Assembly: GCF_019061145.1 (NCBI RefSeq) | Contig: NZ_JAHQZS010000002.1 | Location: 558,001 to 622,000 of the forward strand | Source: Anianabacter salinae | GTDB lineage: Bacteria > Pseudomonadota > Alphaproteobacteria > Rhodobacterales > Rhodobacteraceae | Length of the DNA: 64,000 nucleotides | Direction: 5' to 3' | Shown: piece by piece, positions 33,971-42,993 of the stretch | Position numbering within the stretch: the first letter of the stretch is position 1 | How the letters are laid out: every line of letters begins with the position of its first letter | Position numbers and translations under genes: made by a program | The notes under the pieces: generated by a model | Database searches by the model: none | What the model was told of the DNA's origin: nothing | The model's input: the letters and a program-made list of their open reading frames with translations, nothing else

Positions 33971-35179
33971 TCACACCTTGCGCAGCGCAAGCACCGCGTT
34001 CAGGCCCCCGAAGGCAAAGGCGTTGGACAGCACCACGTCAACGTCCGCATTGCGCGCCTCGTTCGGAACGACGTCGAGCGCGCATTCGGGATCGGGTTCG
34101 TCGTAGTTGATTGTTGGCGCGATGATGCCATCCTTCAGCGCCATGATGCAGGCCAGAAGCTCGACCGCGCCGGTGCCGCCGATAAGGTGCCCGTGCATCG
34201 ACTTGGTCGAGGAGATCATCAGATCGTCGGCATGATGGCCGAAGACCTGCGCAACGGCGGCGCATTCGGTCTTGTCGTTCGCGGCGGTGCCGGTGCCGTG
34301 GGCGTTGATGTATCCGACATCCGACGGGTTCAGGCGCGCGTCGCGCAGCGCCCCCGAGATGGCACGCGCCGCGCCCTGCATCGACGGCATCACGATGTCG
34401 GCGGCATCCGAGGTCATCGCAAAGCCGACGATCTCGGCCAGAATCTCGGCGCCGCGCGCCTTGGCGTGCTCGTATTCCTCGAACACGAACACGGCCGACC
34501 CTTCGCCCTGCACCATACCGTTGCGGTTCGCACTGAACGGGCGGCAGGCGTCCTTGGACATCACGCGCAGGCCCTCCCAGGCCTTCACGCCGCCAAAGCA
34601 CAGCATCGATTCCGAGCCGCCCGCGATCATCGCGCGGGACGCACCGCAGCGCACAAGCTGGAACGCCTGCCCCATCGCGTGATTCGACGAGGCGCAGGCG
34701 GTCGCTACGGTAAAGGACGGGCCCTTGAGGTTGTAGGCCATCGAGACATGGCTCGCGGCCGCGTTGTTCATCAGCTTGGGCACGACGAAGGGGTGAACGC
34801 GGTTCTTTCCCTCCTCGTAGACCGAGCGATAATTCTCGTCCCAGGTGTTCACGCCGCCGCCCGCGGTGCCCAGCACCACGCCCGCCTCGTTGCCAAGCTC
34901 GCCCTCGAAGACGAGGCCCGATTGCGCGATGGCCTCGCGCGCGGCGATCAGGGTGAACTGGGTAAAGCGGTCATAAAGTGCGATCTGCTGGCGGTTATAC
35001 TCTGCCTCGGGATCATAGTCGGTGACCTGCCCGCCAATCTGGATCGACAGGCGGTCAACGTCACGGATGTTGAGGGGGCCGATGCCGCAGACGCCTTCGG
35101 CCATCGCCTTGAGCGTATCGGTCACCGTGTGGCCGAGCGCGTTGATCGTTCCCGCGCCCGTAATGACGACACGCTTCAT
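33971..35179 (-). CDS. Beta-ketoacyl-ACP synthase (FabF/NodE-like)
   Basis: This 402-residue condensing enzyme has the complete Cys-His-His active site: the nucleophile in TACASSNHA, His in NAHGTGT and His in KSMHGHLIGGTGA. It would elongate an acyl chain on an acyl carrier protein with malonyl-ACP. Its ATG overlaps the ACP gene stop (ATGA), so the pair is expressed together. It is not next to fabD/fabG, which argues for a specialised rather than housekeeping KAS, similar to the NodE/NodF arrangement. The fatty acid made cannot be told from sequence. Confidence 0.9.
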   Translation of the reverse strand: MKRVVITGAGTINALGHTVTDTLKAMAEGVCGIGPLNIRDVDRLSIQIGGQVTDYDPEAEYNRQQIALYDRFTQFTLIAAREAIAQSGLVFEGELGNEAGVVLGTAGGGVNTWDENYRSVYEEGKNRVHPFVVPKLMNNAAASHVSMAYNLKGPSFTVATACASSNHAMGQAFQLVRCGASRAMIAGGSESMLCFGGVKAWEGLRVMSKDACRPFSANRNGMVQGEGSAVFVFEEYEHAKARGAEILAEIVGFAMTSDAADIVMPSMQGAARAISGALRDARLNPSDVGYINAHGTGTAANDKTECAAVAQVFGHHADDLMISSTKSMHGHLIGGTGAVELLACIMALKDGIIAPTINYDEPDPECALDVVPNEARNADVDVVLSNAFAFGGLNAVLALRKV

Positions 35180-35442
35180 GCCTTCTGGTCTTCCACCAGC
35201 TTCTCGACGGCCGAAACGATGGCCTGCACCGACGATATGTCGAAATCGCTTTCGGACGGATCGTTGGCGTTGAACGGCACCTGGATATCGAACGCCTCTT
35301 CGATGGCGAAGATGGATTCGACCAGACCAAGGCTGTCGATGCCGAGGTCTTCGAGCGTCTGATCCATCTTCACGTCGCCGGGTTCCAGAACGGCCTGCTC
35401 GGCGATGATTTGGATCACCTTGTCTTTGACGGACGTGGACAT
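35176..35442 (-). CDS. Specialised acyl carrier protein (NodF-like)
   Basis: This 88-residue acidic ACP has the phosphopantetheine serine in LGIDSLGLVE (Ser37). Compared with housekeeping AcpP (about 77 residues) it has an insertion after helix II (VPFNANDPSESDFDIS), a feature of dedicated ACPs such as NodF and AcpXL. It is coupled to the ketosynthase gene. No other lipid-modifying genes lie nearby, so the product (a hydroxy or unusual fatty acid for lipid A or ornithine lipid, for example) is speculative. Confidence 0.9.
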   Translation of the reverse strand: MSTSVKDKVIQIIAEQAVLEPGDVKMDQTLEDLGIDSLGLVESIFAIEEAFDIQVPFNANDPSESDFDISSVQAIVSAVEKLVEDQKA

Positions 35443-35546
35443 GTCACCTCCCGCGGAATGCTTCGGCGACTTCTAGTCAGTCTGGCGGCGGGATGGAACC
35501 CATAACTCGCCGGAACCGCTGGTGCGGCCCCGGCGTCTGCGATGTG

Positions 35547-37184
35547 TCAGCTGTTGGGCTCGCCGATGCGCACGCCCTCGCGCACCAGCGCGTCGAAGAT
35601 CACCCTGTCGCGGCCATAAACGTCATCGCGGAAGGTCAGTTGCCCGGTCGCCGAGGTATAGGCGGTGCGGTAGACCAGATGCACGGGGATCTCCTGTTCA
35701 AGCTGGACCTGGGTGTTCGCGCCCGACCGCAGGATGCGCTGGAAATAGCCCTCGGGATCGGCTTCTTGCTTGGCGAGGATCGCATAGGCGAAATCGAAGG
35801 GGTCGTTCAGGCGGATACAGCCGTGGCTGAACGTGCGCACCTCGCGGCTGAACAGCGATTTCGCAGGCGTATCATGCAGATAGATGTTGTAGCGGTTGGG
35901 GAACATGAACTTGACCAGCCCCAACGCGTTGCCGTTGCCCGGCGGCTGGCGCAGGTTCAGCGGAAAGCTGCGGGGGCTGTAGGCGCCCCAGTTTATCGCA
36001 CCGCGGGGCACGACGTTGCCGCGCCCGTCGACCAGTTGCAGATGCCCTGCCGCGCCGCCGCCCGAGGCCAGCATCGCGGGCAGGTATTCGTTGACGGCGA
36101 TGGAATTCGGCACGTTCCAGTAGGGGTTGATCTCCATGTATTCCATGGTGTCCGAGAATTCGGGCGTGCGCTGGTCCGACACGTTCGAGCCGATGACCGA
36201 CCGGGTCTCGAAGGTGATCTTGTCGTTGTCGATGATCCGCGCCTTGAAGTCGGTCAGGTTCACCCAGATGTGACGCGCGCCGCGGCCTTCCTCGAAGTTC
36301 AGCCAGCGCTCGCGTTCCATCGCCACGACGATGGACGGCAGGCGCTGCTCGATGTCGGTGTTGATCTCCTGCATGGTGCGGCCACCGGCCACGCCATCGG
36401 GTTCCAGCGCCATTGCAATCTGGAAGCTCTGGACGGCCTTCTGCAGCGCGCTGTCATAGACGCTGGACGCGCTGCGATCCATGTAGCCCATCGCGATAAG
36501 CCGGTTGCGCAGGGCAATCACCGCCTCGCCCGACTGGCCGGGCTGCAGCGTGCTGGCGGGCACCTTGGGGCCCCAGCCACCACGCGCCATCTTCTGCTCC
36601 AGCTCGATCTTGGCGCGCATCAGACGGGCGTATTCCTGGCTTTTCGGCGGCAGGCTGCGCAGCACGAAGGTCGGGTCCTCGGACGCCATCCGCGCCAGCA
36701 ACTCGCCGCCGTCGCGTAGCGGAACTTCGCGCTTGATGTCGCTGACCACCTCGCCGGGGGCCAGGATGCCGGTCTGGACATCGCGTGCGTAGGTCAGGAA
36801 CAGGCGGGACAGTTCCACCTCGGCGCGGCCAAGGTCGCGCTGGGTCTCGATGTTGCCCAGCATGTCGGTCAGCTGGGTCAGATCGTAATGCGCGGCGGGA
36901 AGCGCGTGTTGCGGCGCGCGCGCTATGGCGGCCATCAGCGCGTTGCGGCGGTTGACCGACGCCTCGTCCGTGCCGGTCCAGATGCCTTCGTAGCCGTTGT
37001 CACGGTAGAACGCCGCCATCTCGCGGTCGTCATACGCGGTTTCGGCGATGGCCTGCATGAACGCGGTCACGTTGCCGGAGGTCTGGGCGGCACCGATCGA
37101 AGGGGACAGCGCAAGACCGGCTGACAGCAAGAGCGCAAGCGCGGTGTCGGGGATAAGGCGCTGAAGGCGGACGCGGTGCAACAT
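35547..37184 (-). CDS. YcbB/LdtD-like L,D-transpeptidase
   Basis: This 545-residue periplasmic enzyme has a signal peptide (cleavage near residue 34, GAAQ). It has an N-terminal scaffold domain, a peptidoglycan-binding domain near residues 215-275 (LQPGQSGEAVIALRNRL), and a YkuD-type catalytic domain near 300-500 with HDTPAKSLFSREVRTFSHGCIRL carrying the nucleophilic Cys. It makes meso-DAP to meso-DAP (3-3) cross-links. Length and domain order match E. coli LdtD (YcbB). The gene faces away from a MepK-like endopeptidase gene across 318 bp; E. coli has ycbB next to ycbK (mepK), so the functional pair is conserved. Confidence 0.93.
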   Translation of the reverse strand: MLHRVRLQRLIPDTALALLLSAGLALSPSIGAAQTSGNVTAFMQAIAETAYDDREMAAFYRDNGYEGIWTGTDEASVNRRNALMAAIARAPQHALPAAHYDLTQLTDMLGNIETQRDLGRAEVELSRLFLTYARDVQTGILAPGEVVSDIKREVPLRDGGELLARMASEDPTFVLRSLPPKSQEYARLMRAKIELEQKMARGGWGPKVPASTLQPGQSGEAVIALRNRLIAMGYMDRSASSVYDSALQKAVQSFQIAMALEPDGVAGGRTMQEINTDIEQRLPSIVVAMERERWLNFEEGRGARHIWVNLTDFKARIIDNDKITFETRSVIGSNVSDQRTPEFSDTMEYMEINPYWNVPNSIAVNEYLPAMLASGGGAAGHLQLVDGRGNVVPRGAINWGAYSPRSFPLNLRQPPGNGNALGLVKFMFPNRYNIYLHDTPAKSLFSREVRTFSHGCIRLNDPFDFAYAILAKQEADPEGYFQRILRSGANTQVQLEQEIPVHLVYRTAYTSATGQLTFRDDVYGRDRVIFDALVREGVRIGEPNS

Positions 37185-37502
37185 ATTGTTCCTCGTTCTC
37201 GGCGGTGCATGATTTGTTGTAAATCCTAACGGGAAAATCGTCCGTGAGGTCGATCACATTTGCTTCAATGTGCCCGGGTGTTTCGTGCGTGCAACGGTTT
37301 TTCGCGGTTCCCGGTTAATCCTGCGGCAACCGGTGTTGGGCAATATCCTGCCGATAAACCGGCAACACCATGGCCGCGACCGACTCGAAGGTTGGAGGAA
37401 TGATTTTCCTGTGTCATAAACTCCACATGCCTGGGGATGAGGCAGCAGTTGGTCGCGCAACGCCGCGGCTGAAATATCGGGACAGCAAGGACGCAATTCC
37501 TC
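37185..37502. other. Shared regulatory region of ldtD- and mepK-like genes
   Basis: These 318 bp separate two divergent cell-wall genes and hold no supported ORF. A 7-bp inverted repeat, GGTGTTG (37332-37338) and CAACACC (37363-37369), with an inner GGCA/TGCC repeat could form a hairpin or a protein-binding site. Neither promoter is clear by eye. Confidence 0.45.
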
Positions 37503-38072
37503 ATGACTGATAACGGCTTTGCGGGTGTCACACGCCGTGGCCTGCTCGGAGCGTTCGCCGCATGCGCGGTCGCAGCGGCTCCGACCTACTCGAACGCATT
37601 CGGCCTGCTTCGCGGAGCGGGCGATATTCGCCGGATCAAGATGTATTCCGGTCGCACCGGGGAAAGCATCGACACGATCTACTGGATCGAAGGCGAATAC
37701 ATCCCCGAGGTTCTGACCGAACTCAACTACTTCATGCGCGACTGGCGCTCGGACGAGACGCATTCGATGGATGCACGCACGGTCGACATCATGGCCGCCG
37801 CCCACACGATGCTGGGTGTCGCCGAGCCCTACATGCTGCTGTCGGGCTATCGTTCGCCCAGCACCAACGCCATGTTGCGCTCGCGCTCGTCGGGTGTGGC
37901 GAAGAACTCGCTGCACATGCAGGGCCAGGCCGCCGATTTGCGGATGAAATCGCGCAGCGTCAGCCAGATGGCCAAGGCCGCAGCGACCTGCCGCGCGGGC
38001 GGTGTCGGTCGCTACTCCGGTTCGGATTTCGTGCACATGGATTGCGGCGCGGTGCGGACCTGGGGCGCCTGA
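37503..38072 (+). CDS. MepK-like DUF882 peptidoglycan endopeptidase
   Basis: This 189-residue protein has a Tat signal (TRRGLLGAFAACAVAAAP, cleaved near residue 32), followed by a Peptidase_M15-like domain. Zinc ligands are visible in NSLHMQGQAADLRM (His and Asp) and DFVHMDCG (His). E. coli MepK (YcbK) cleaves 3-3 cross-links made by L,D-transpeptidases, and such an enzyme is encoded divergently next door. The fold contains LLSGYRSPSTN, typical of the family. A terminator follows. Confidence 0.9.
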   Translation: MTDNGFAGVTRRGLLGAFAACAVAAAPTYSNAFGLLRGAGDIRRIKMYSGRTGESIDTIYWIEGEYIPEVLTELNYFMRDWRSDETHSMDARTVDIMAAAHTMLGVAEPYMLLSGYRSPSTNAMLRSRSSGVAKNSLHMQGQAADLRMKSRSVSQMAKAAATCRAGGVGRYSGSDFVHMDCGAVRTWGA

Positions 38073-38101
38073 GCGTCCGGGCGACCATCACCGTGATGAA
38101 C

Positions 38102-38125
38102 AAGGCCGCCCCCGTGCGGCCTTTT
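38102..38125 (+). terminator. Terminator between mepK-like gene and uronate operon
   Basis: An 8-bp stem (AAGGCCGC / GCGGCCTT) with a CCCCGT loop runs into four T on the plus strand. On the minus strand the tail reads CTTGTTC, so it may also help to end the long uronate operon, whose last stop is at 38148. Confidence 0.8.
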
Positions 38126-38147
38126 CATTGGCGAAGCGGCCCTGCCG

Positions 38148-39671
38148 CTACATCACGGCGCCGATCTGCCACGGCACGAATTCGTGGTCGCCAAGGCCAA
38201 GCGCCTCGGACTTCGTGACCTGCCCCGACGCAACGGCCCGGATCACGTCGAAAATCTCGCGCCCCTTGTCCTGAAGCGCCACGCCCGCCGACAGGATGTC
38301 GCCTGCATTCAGGTCCATGTCATCCGGCATCTGCGCGAACAACCTGTCCGACGTCGCCACCTTGATCGTCGGCGCAGGCTTTGATCCGAAGGCCGATCCC
38401 CGCCCGGTCGTGAACACCACGATCTGTGCGCCGCCGGCGATCTGCCCCGTCACGGACACCGGATCGTAGCCGGGCGTATCCATGAACACGAGGCCAGGGT
38501 CTGTCACCCGCTCGGCATAGTCATAGACCGCGCGCAGCGGCGTCGCGCCGCCCTTGGACGCGGCGCCAAGGGACTTCTCGAGGATCGTGGTGATGCCGCC
38601 CTGCTTGTTGCCGGGGCTGGGGTTGTTGTCCATCGAACCGCCGGTCTGGGCGGTGTAGTCTTCCCACCATCTGATCTGACCGATGAGCTTGCGCGCGACC
38701 CCGTCCGACGCGGCGCGGCGCAGAAGCAGCTGTTCGGCGCCGTAGATCTCGGGCGTCTCGGACAGGATGGCGCTGCCGCCTTGTGCGACGACCAGATCGC
38801 TCGCCACCCCGAGCGCGGGATTGGCGGTAATGGAGGAAAACCCGTCAGAGCCGCCGCATTGCAGCGCCACGCGCAGCGCCGACATAGGTTGCGGGCTGCG
38901 AGCGGCCCGGCTCACCTCGGGCAACACCTCGGCGACATGCGCCTTGATCGCGTCGATGGTGGCGCGGGTGCCGCCGGTGTCCTGAATGGTCAGGGCGTGA
39001 AACCGCTCGGTCCCGGCAGGGCCGAAATGCGACTGCATCCGCGCGATCTGCATCACTTCGCAGCCCAGCCCAACGAACACGGTCGCCCCGACATTGGGAT
39101 GCGTCGCGTGGCCCCAGAGCACCCGGTCGAGGATCTCGAACCCGCGCCCCGAAGACGCCATCCCGCAGCCGGTGCCGTGCGCCAGCGCGACGATTCCGTC
39201 GACGGAGGGGAATTGGTCCAGCAGCCCGCTCGACTCGATCTCGGCGGCGGCCTTGCGGATCACCGTGGCCGAGCAGTTCACCGTTGCGACGAGCGCGATA
39301 TAGTTGCGCGTCCCGACCCGCCCGTCGCCGCGCAAGTAGCCCATGAAGGATAGCGGCGGCATCCGCGGGATCGCCGCCTCGGCCTGCGCCAGATCGGCGC
39401 CGATGGCGTAGTCCTGCCGGGGGCTCATGAAGCCGCAATTGTGGCTGTGGACATGCGCGCCCACACCGATGTCGGCGCTGGCGGTGCCGATGAACTGGCC
39501 CAGCTTTACCACGGCGCCGCCCTTCGGGATCGCGCGGCAGGCGATCTTGTGTCCGGCAGACACGGGCTGCGGCAGCGGTGCGCCCTGCCCCAGCGGCCGG
39601 GCGCCCGCAGCGGCCCGCGCCGTCAGAACGGCGACGTTGTCAGCGGGGTGCAGGACCAGCGGGTCAGCCAT
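38148..39671 (-). CDS. uxaA: Altronate dehydratase family protein (UxaA)
   Basis: This 507-residue protein starts at ATG 39671, overlapping the uxuA stop by eight bases. The N-terminal SAF-like domain (about 1-95, with the GAHVHSHNC segment) and the large dehydratase domain (GYLRGDGRVGTRNYIAL, HGTGCGMA, LQCGGSDGFSSITANPALG) are those of full-length UxaA/altronate and galactarate dehydratases. It converts D-altronate to 2-keto-3-deoxygluconate, giving the galacturonate branch a route into the operon. No uxaB is present, so reduction of tagaturonate would need another enzyme, perhaps the UxuB-like protein. Last gene of the operon. Confidence 0.92.
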   Translation of the reverse strand: MADPLVLHPADNVAVLTARAAAGARPLGQGAPLPQPVSAGHKIACRAIPKGGAVVKLGQFIGTASADIGVGAHVHSHNCGFMSPRQDYAIGADLAQAEAAIPRMPPLSFMGYLRGDGRVGTRNYIALVATVNCSATVIRKAAAEIESSGLLDQFPSVDGIVALAHGTGCGMASSGRGFEILDRVLWGHATHPNVGATVFVGLGCEVMQIARMQSHFGPAGTERFHALTIQDTGGTRATIDAIKAHVAEVLPEVSRAARSPQPMSALRVALQCGGSDGFSSITANPALGVASDLVVAQGGSAILSETPEIYGAEQLLLRRAASDGVARKLIGQIRWWEDYTAQTGGSMDNNPSPGNKQGGITTILEKSLGAASKGGATPLRAVYDYAERVTDPGLVFMDTPGYDPVSVTGQIAGGAQIVVFTTGRGSAFGSKPAPTIKVATSDRLFAQMPDDMDLNAGDILSAGVALQDKGREIFDVIRAVASGQVTKSEALGLGDHEFVPWQIGAVM

Positions 39672-40836
39672 GGGCCAGCGCCCTTGCAACACCGCGCAAC
39701 TCTGCCAGCCCGCGCAGCCTGCCGATCAGCGGGTAGCCCGAGATCAGGTCGCGGTCCAGATCGGACAGCATGTGGTGGCCGTGATCGGGGCGGAACGGGA
39801 TCGCATGATCCGCGCGCCCCTCACCCGCGCGCCGGGCCTCTTCCTCCAGCAGCACGCGCATCAGCGCCACCATGTCGGTGTCGCCGTCAAGATGTGCGGC
39901 CTCTTCGAACGATCCGTCGGGGTCCTTTCGCACGTTGCGCAGGTGCGCAAAATGGATACGGCCCGCAACCCGGCGCGCGATGTCTGGCACGTCGTTCCCG
40001 GGGTTCGCGCCAAGCGAGCCCGAGCAGAGCGTGACCCCGTTCGCGGGGCTGTCGGCGGCGCGCAATATCCACTCCAGATCGTCGCCGTCCGACACGATGC
40101 GCGGAAGGCCGAGAATGTCGCGCGGCGGATCATCGGGATGCACGCACAGCAGTATGCCAAGGTCTTCAGCGGCAGGCACGACCTCGTCCAGAAACCGCTT
40201 GTAGTTGGTGCGCAGCGCGTCGCGGCCGATCCCGTCATAGGCGGCAAGCGCGCGGCGCAGCCCGTCCACGTCGTAGCGGTCGAAGGCGCCGGGCAATCCG
40301 GCCATGATCGCCGAGACCAGCGCCGCCCGCTCTGCGTCGGTGGAACGCTGGAACCAGACCGCGGCGCGGGCGCGCACCTCGGACAGGTAATCGTCTTCGG
40401 CGGCGGCCCGGCCCAGCATGTGGATCTCGAAGGCGGCCATGCGCGCAGCGTCGAAGCGCAGGCATGCCGCCCCGCCCGCGACCGGGGCGGCAAGGTCGGT
40501 GCGCGTCCAGTCCAGCAGCGGCATGAAGTTGTAGCAGATGCGGGTCACGCCCTCGGCGGCAAGGTTGGCCATCGACTGGCGATAGTTGGCAAACAGCTGC
40601 GGCAGGTCTCCCTCGCCGCGTTTGATCCGCTCGTGGACCGGCAGGCTTTCGACGACGACCCAGTCGAACCCGGCCGCTACGATTTCCTTGCGGCGAGCGG
40701 CGATGGCATCGCGCGGCCAGACCTCGCCATAGGGGATGGCATGCAGGGCGCTGACGATGCCGCGCGCGCCGGTCTGGGCGACCTCTGGCAGCGTAATGGC
40801 GTCGAATTCCCCGTACCAGCGCCAGCTTTCGATCAT
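39664..40836 (-). CDS. uxuA: Mannonate dehydratase
   Basis: This 390-residue enzyme begins at ATG 40836, which overlaps the uxuB stop (ATGA). It shows the UxuA TIM-barrel sequence WRWYGEFDAITLPEVAQTGARGIVSALH, YNFMPLLDWTRTDL, LCVHPDDPPRDILGLPRI and IPFRPDHGHHMLSDL, including the metal-binding Cys/His residues near CSGSLGANPGND and HFAHLRNV. It dehydrates D-mannonate to 2-keto-3-deoxygluconate. Central gene of the hexuronate operon. Confidence 0.95.
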   Translation of the reverse strand: MIESWRWYGEFDAITLPEVAQTGARGIVSALHAIPYGEVWPRDAIAARRKEIVAAGFDWVVVESLPVHERIKRGEGDLPQLFANYRQSMANLAAEGVTRICYNFMPLLDWTRTDLAAPVAGGAACLRFDAARMAAFEIHMLGRAAAEDDYLSEVRARAAVWFQRSTDAERAALVSAIMAGLPGAFDRYDVDGLRRALAAYDGIGRDALRTNYKRFLDEVVPAAEDLGILLCVHPDDPPRDILGLPRIVSDGDDLEWILRAADSPANGVTLCSGSLGANPGNDVPDIARRVAGRIHFAHLRNVRKDPDGSFEEAAHLDGDTDMVALMRVLLEEEARRAGEGRADHAIPFRPDHGHHMLSDLDRDLISGYPLIGRLRGLAELRGVARALAHG

Positions 40837-42260
40837 GCCGAAACCTCTTGCACGGCGGCGCTTGCGCCGACCGACCACAGCCGCTCGGCCGCCTCGGTGA
40901 GCGGCGCTTGAAGATCGGCGGCAAGGTCCGCCGGAAACACTGCCCGCAAGGACAGGATCGCGCGCACGACTTCGGCGGGGGTGGAAGAGTTTTCGGACAG
41001 GGCGCGCAGATCGTCCGCCAGCGGGTCGCGCACGTCGATGGCGCCGCCCGTCTCGTCGATGCCACCGGCGTAGCGCATCCATGCTGCCACGGCGAGGCAC
41101 AGCGCCGGCGAGGCGCGCGCCGCCGCAAGGTTATCGCGCAAGGTGCCAAGCAGGCGTTGCGGCAGTTTCTGGCTGCCGTCCATGGCGATCTGCCAGGTCC
41201 GGTGCCGGATCGCGGGGTTGGCGTAACGCGCCAGCAGCGCATCGGCGTAGTCCGGCAGGCTGACGCCAGCGGGCGCGGTGACGGCGGGCATGATCTCGGA
41301 CCAGAGCGTTCGGGCATAGGCGGCGAGGACCGGATCGGCCACCGTATCGGCGATGGTCTGGTGCCCCGCAAGATAGCCCGTATAGGCCAGCGCGGAATGC
41401 GTGCCGTTCAGCATCCGCAGCTTCATGTGTTCGTGGGCGGTGACATCTGCCACCATCTCGGCCCCGGCAGCGGCAAGATCGGGGCGCGCGCCGTCGACGA
41501 AATCATCCTCGACCGCCCATTGCGAAAACGGCTCGTGCAGCACGGGCGCGGCATCCGGGGTACCTGTAAGGGCATCGATGCGGGCGATGTCATCGGGCGT
41601 GGTCGCGGGGGTGATCCGGTCGACCATCGTGCAAGGAAACCGCCCATCGGACGCGATCCAGTCGGCAAGCGCCGGGTCGATCGCCCTCGCAAGGTCCAGC
41701 ACCACGCCGCGCAGGACGCGCCCGTTCTCGGGCAGGTTGTCGCAGCTCAGAACGGTGAACGGCCTTGATCCGGCCACGCGGCGCCGCTCCAGCGCCCGCA
41801 CGAGGAACCCGGGCGCCGAGACCGGCAACGCATGGGCCAGATCATGCCGGATGTCGGGGTGGTCGAGGTTCAGCCGCCCGGTAGCGGGATTGTGGCAATA
41901 GCCCTTTTCCGTGACCGTCAGTGACACGATCCGCACGCCGGGATCGGCCATCGCCGCCAGCACCGCCTCGGGGTCCTCGGGCGCCACAAGGACCTCGTTC
42001 AGCACTTCGATCCGGCGAACCGTCTCAGCCGCGCCGTCCAGCGTGACCGACGTATAGGCCCAGTCCTGTCCGCGCAGAGCATCGCGGGTGCCGGGGCTGC
42101 GCAGCGACACGCCGACGATGCCCCAATCCCCGCCCGATGCCGCCATCGCATCGGCCACATAGACACAGCCAAAGCCGCGAAAGAACGCGCCAAGGCCAAG
42201 GTGGACGATGCCGGTGGCAGGGCGCACAGCGCCCTGCGGGACAAGACCGTCAGCGGGCAA
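40833..42260 (-). CDS. uxuB: Fructuronate reductase / mannitol dehydrogenase family (UxuB)
   Basis: This is a 475-residue NAD-dependent polyol dehydrogenase of the long-chain family, with GIVHLGLGAFFRGFGCVYVAD (Rossmann loop), VSLTVTEKGYCHNPATG, SCDNLPENG and KLRMLNGTHSALAYTGYLAG carrying the catalytic lysine region. The frame opens with TTG at 42260, overlapping kduD by 11 bp; GTG at 42227 is an alternative. It reduces fructuronate to mannonate and might also act on tagaturonate, since no separate uxaB is seen. Coupled to uxuA by ATGA. Confidence 0.9.
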   Translation of the reverse strand: MPADGLVPQGAVRPATGIVHLGLGAFFRGFGCVYVADAMAASGGDWGIVGVSLRSPGTRDALRGQDWAYTSVTLDGAAETVRRIEVLNEVLVAPEDPEAVLAAMADPGVRIVSLTVTEKGYCHNPATGRLNLDHPDIRHDLAHALPVSAPGFLVRALERRRVAGSRPFTVLSCDNLPENGRVLRGVVLDLARAIDPALADWIASDGRFPCTMVDRITPATTPDDIARIDALTGTPDAAPVLHEPFSQWAVEDDFVDGARPDLAAAGAEMVADVTAHEHMKLRMLNGTHSALAYTGYLAGHQTIADTVADPVLAAYARTLWSEIMPAVTAPAGVSLPDYADALLARYANPAIRHRTWQIAMDGSQKLPQRLLGTLRDNLAAARASPALCLAVAAWMRYAGGIDETGGAIDVRDPLADDLRALSENSSTPAEVVRAILSLRAVFPADLAADLQAPLTEAAERLWSVGASAAVQEVSA

Positions 42261-42993
42261 GCCAGCCTCCGTCGACGTTCAGGACCGCGCCGTGGATATA
42301 GCGCGCGGCGGGCGTGCACAGGAACGTCGCCGCCCCCGCGATATCCTCTGCCGCGCCCCAGCGCCCCGCCGGGATACGGTCAAGGATGGCCTTGTTGCGC
42401 TCGGGATCGGCGCGCAGGGCCTCGGTGTTGTTGGTCTCGATATAGCCCGGTGCCACGGCGTTGACGTTGATGCCCTTGGCGGCCCATTCGTTCGCAAGGA
42501 TCTTGGTCAGCCCGGCCACGCCATGCTTGGACGCGGTGTAGGACGGCACCCGAATGCCGCCCTGGAACGACAGGAGCGAGGCGATGTTGACCACCGCGCC
42601 GCGTCCGCCCTCTGCCAGAACCGCCTTGGCGAAGGCTTGCGTGGTGAAGAACAGCGCCTTGAGGTTCACGTCCATTACCGCGTCCCAGTCCGCCTCCGAG
42701 AACTCGGTCGCATCCGCGCGGCGGATGATCCCGGCGTTGTTCACGAGGATGTCGATACCGCCCGCGCTGAACAGCCCCTGCCCGGCCATCGGGTCGGCAA
42801 AGTCCACCAGCACCGACGACGCCGCGCCGCCTGCCGCCTCGATCCGCGCGACAGTGTCGTCGCAAGATCGGCGTCCGGCGCAGATCACCTCGGCGCCCGC
42901 CTCTGCCAGCCCGACCGCGATCGCCTGGCCGATGCCGGTGTTGGCGCCGGTCACGAGGGCCTTGCGCCCGTTCAGAGAAAACGCATCGCTCAC
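42250..42993 (-). CDS. kduD: 2-dehydro-3-deoxy-D-gluconate 5-dehydrogenase (KduD)
   Basis: This 247-residue short-chain dehydrogenase has the cofactor motif TGANTGIG near residue 16, NNAG near 87, and Tyr-x3-Lys in SYTASKHG near residue 155. The C-terminal block INVNAVAPGYIETNNTEALR, RIPAGRWG and VDGGWLAR matches KduD closely. KduD reduces 2,5-diketo-3-deoxygluconate to KDG in breakdown of unsaturated uronates. It overlaps kduI by four bases and uxuB by 11, so it is tightly embedded in the operon. Confidence 0.93.
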   Translation of the reverse strand: MSDAFSLNGRKALVTGANTGIGQAIAVGLAEAGAEVICAGRRSCDDTVARIEAAGGAASSVLVDFADPMAGQGLFSAGGIDILVNNAGIIRRADATEFSEADWDAVMDVNLKALFFTTQAFAKAVLAEGGRGAVVNIASLLSFQGGIRVPSYTASKHGVAGLTKILANEWAAKGINVNAVAPGYIETNNTEALRADPERNKAILDRIPAGRWGAAEDIAGAATFLCTPAARYIHGAVLNVDGGWLAR

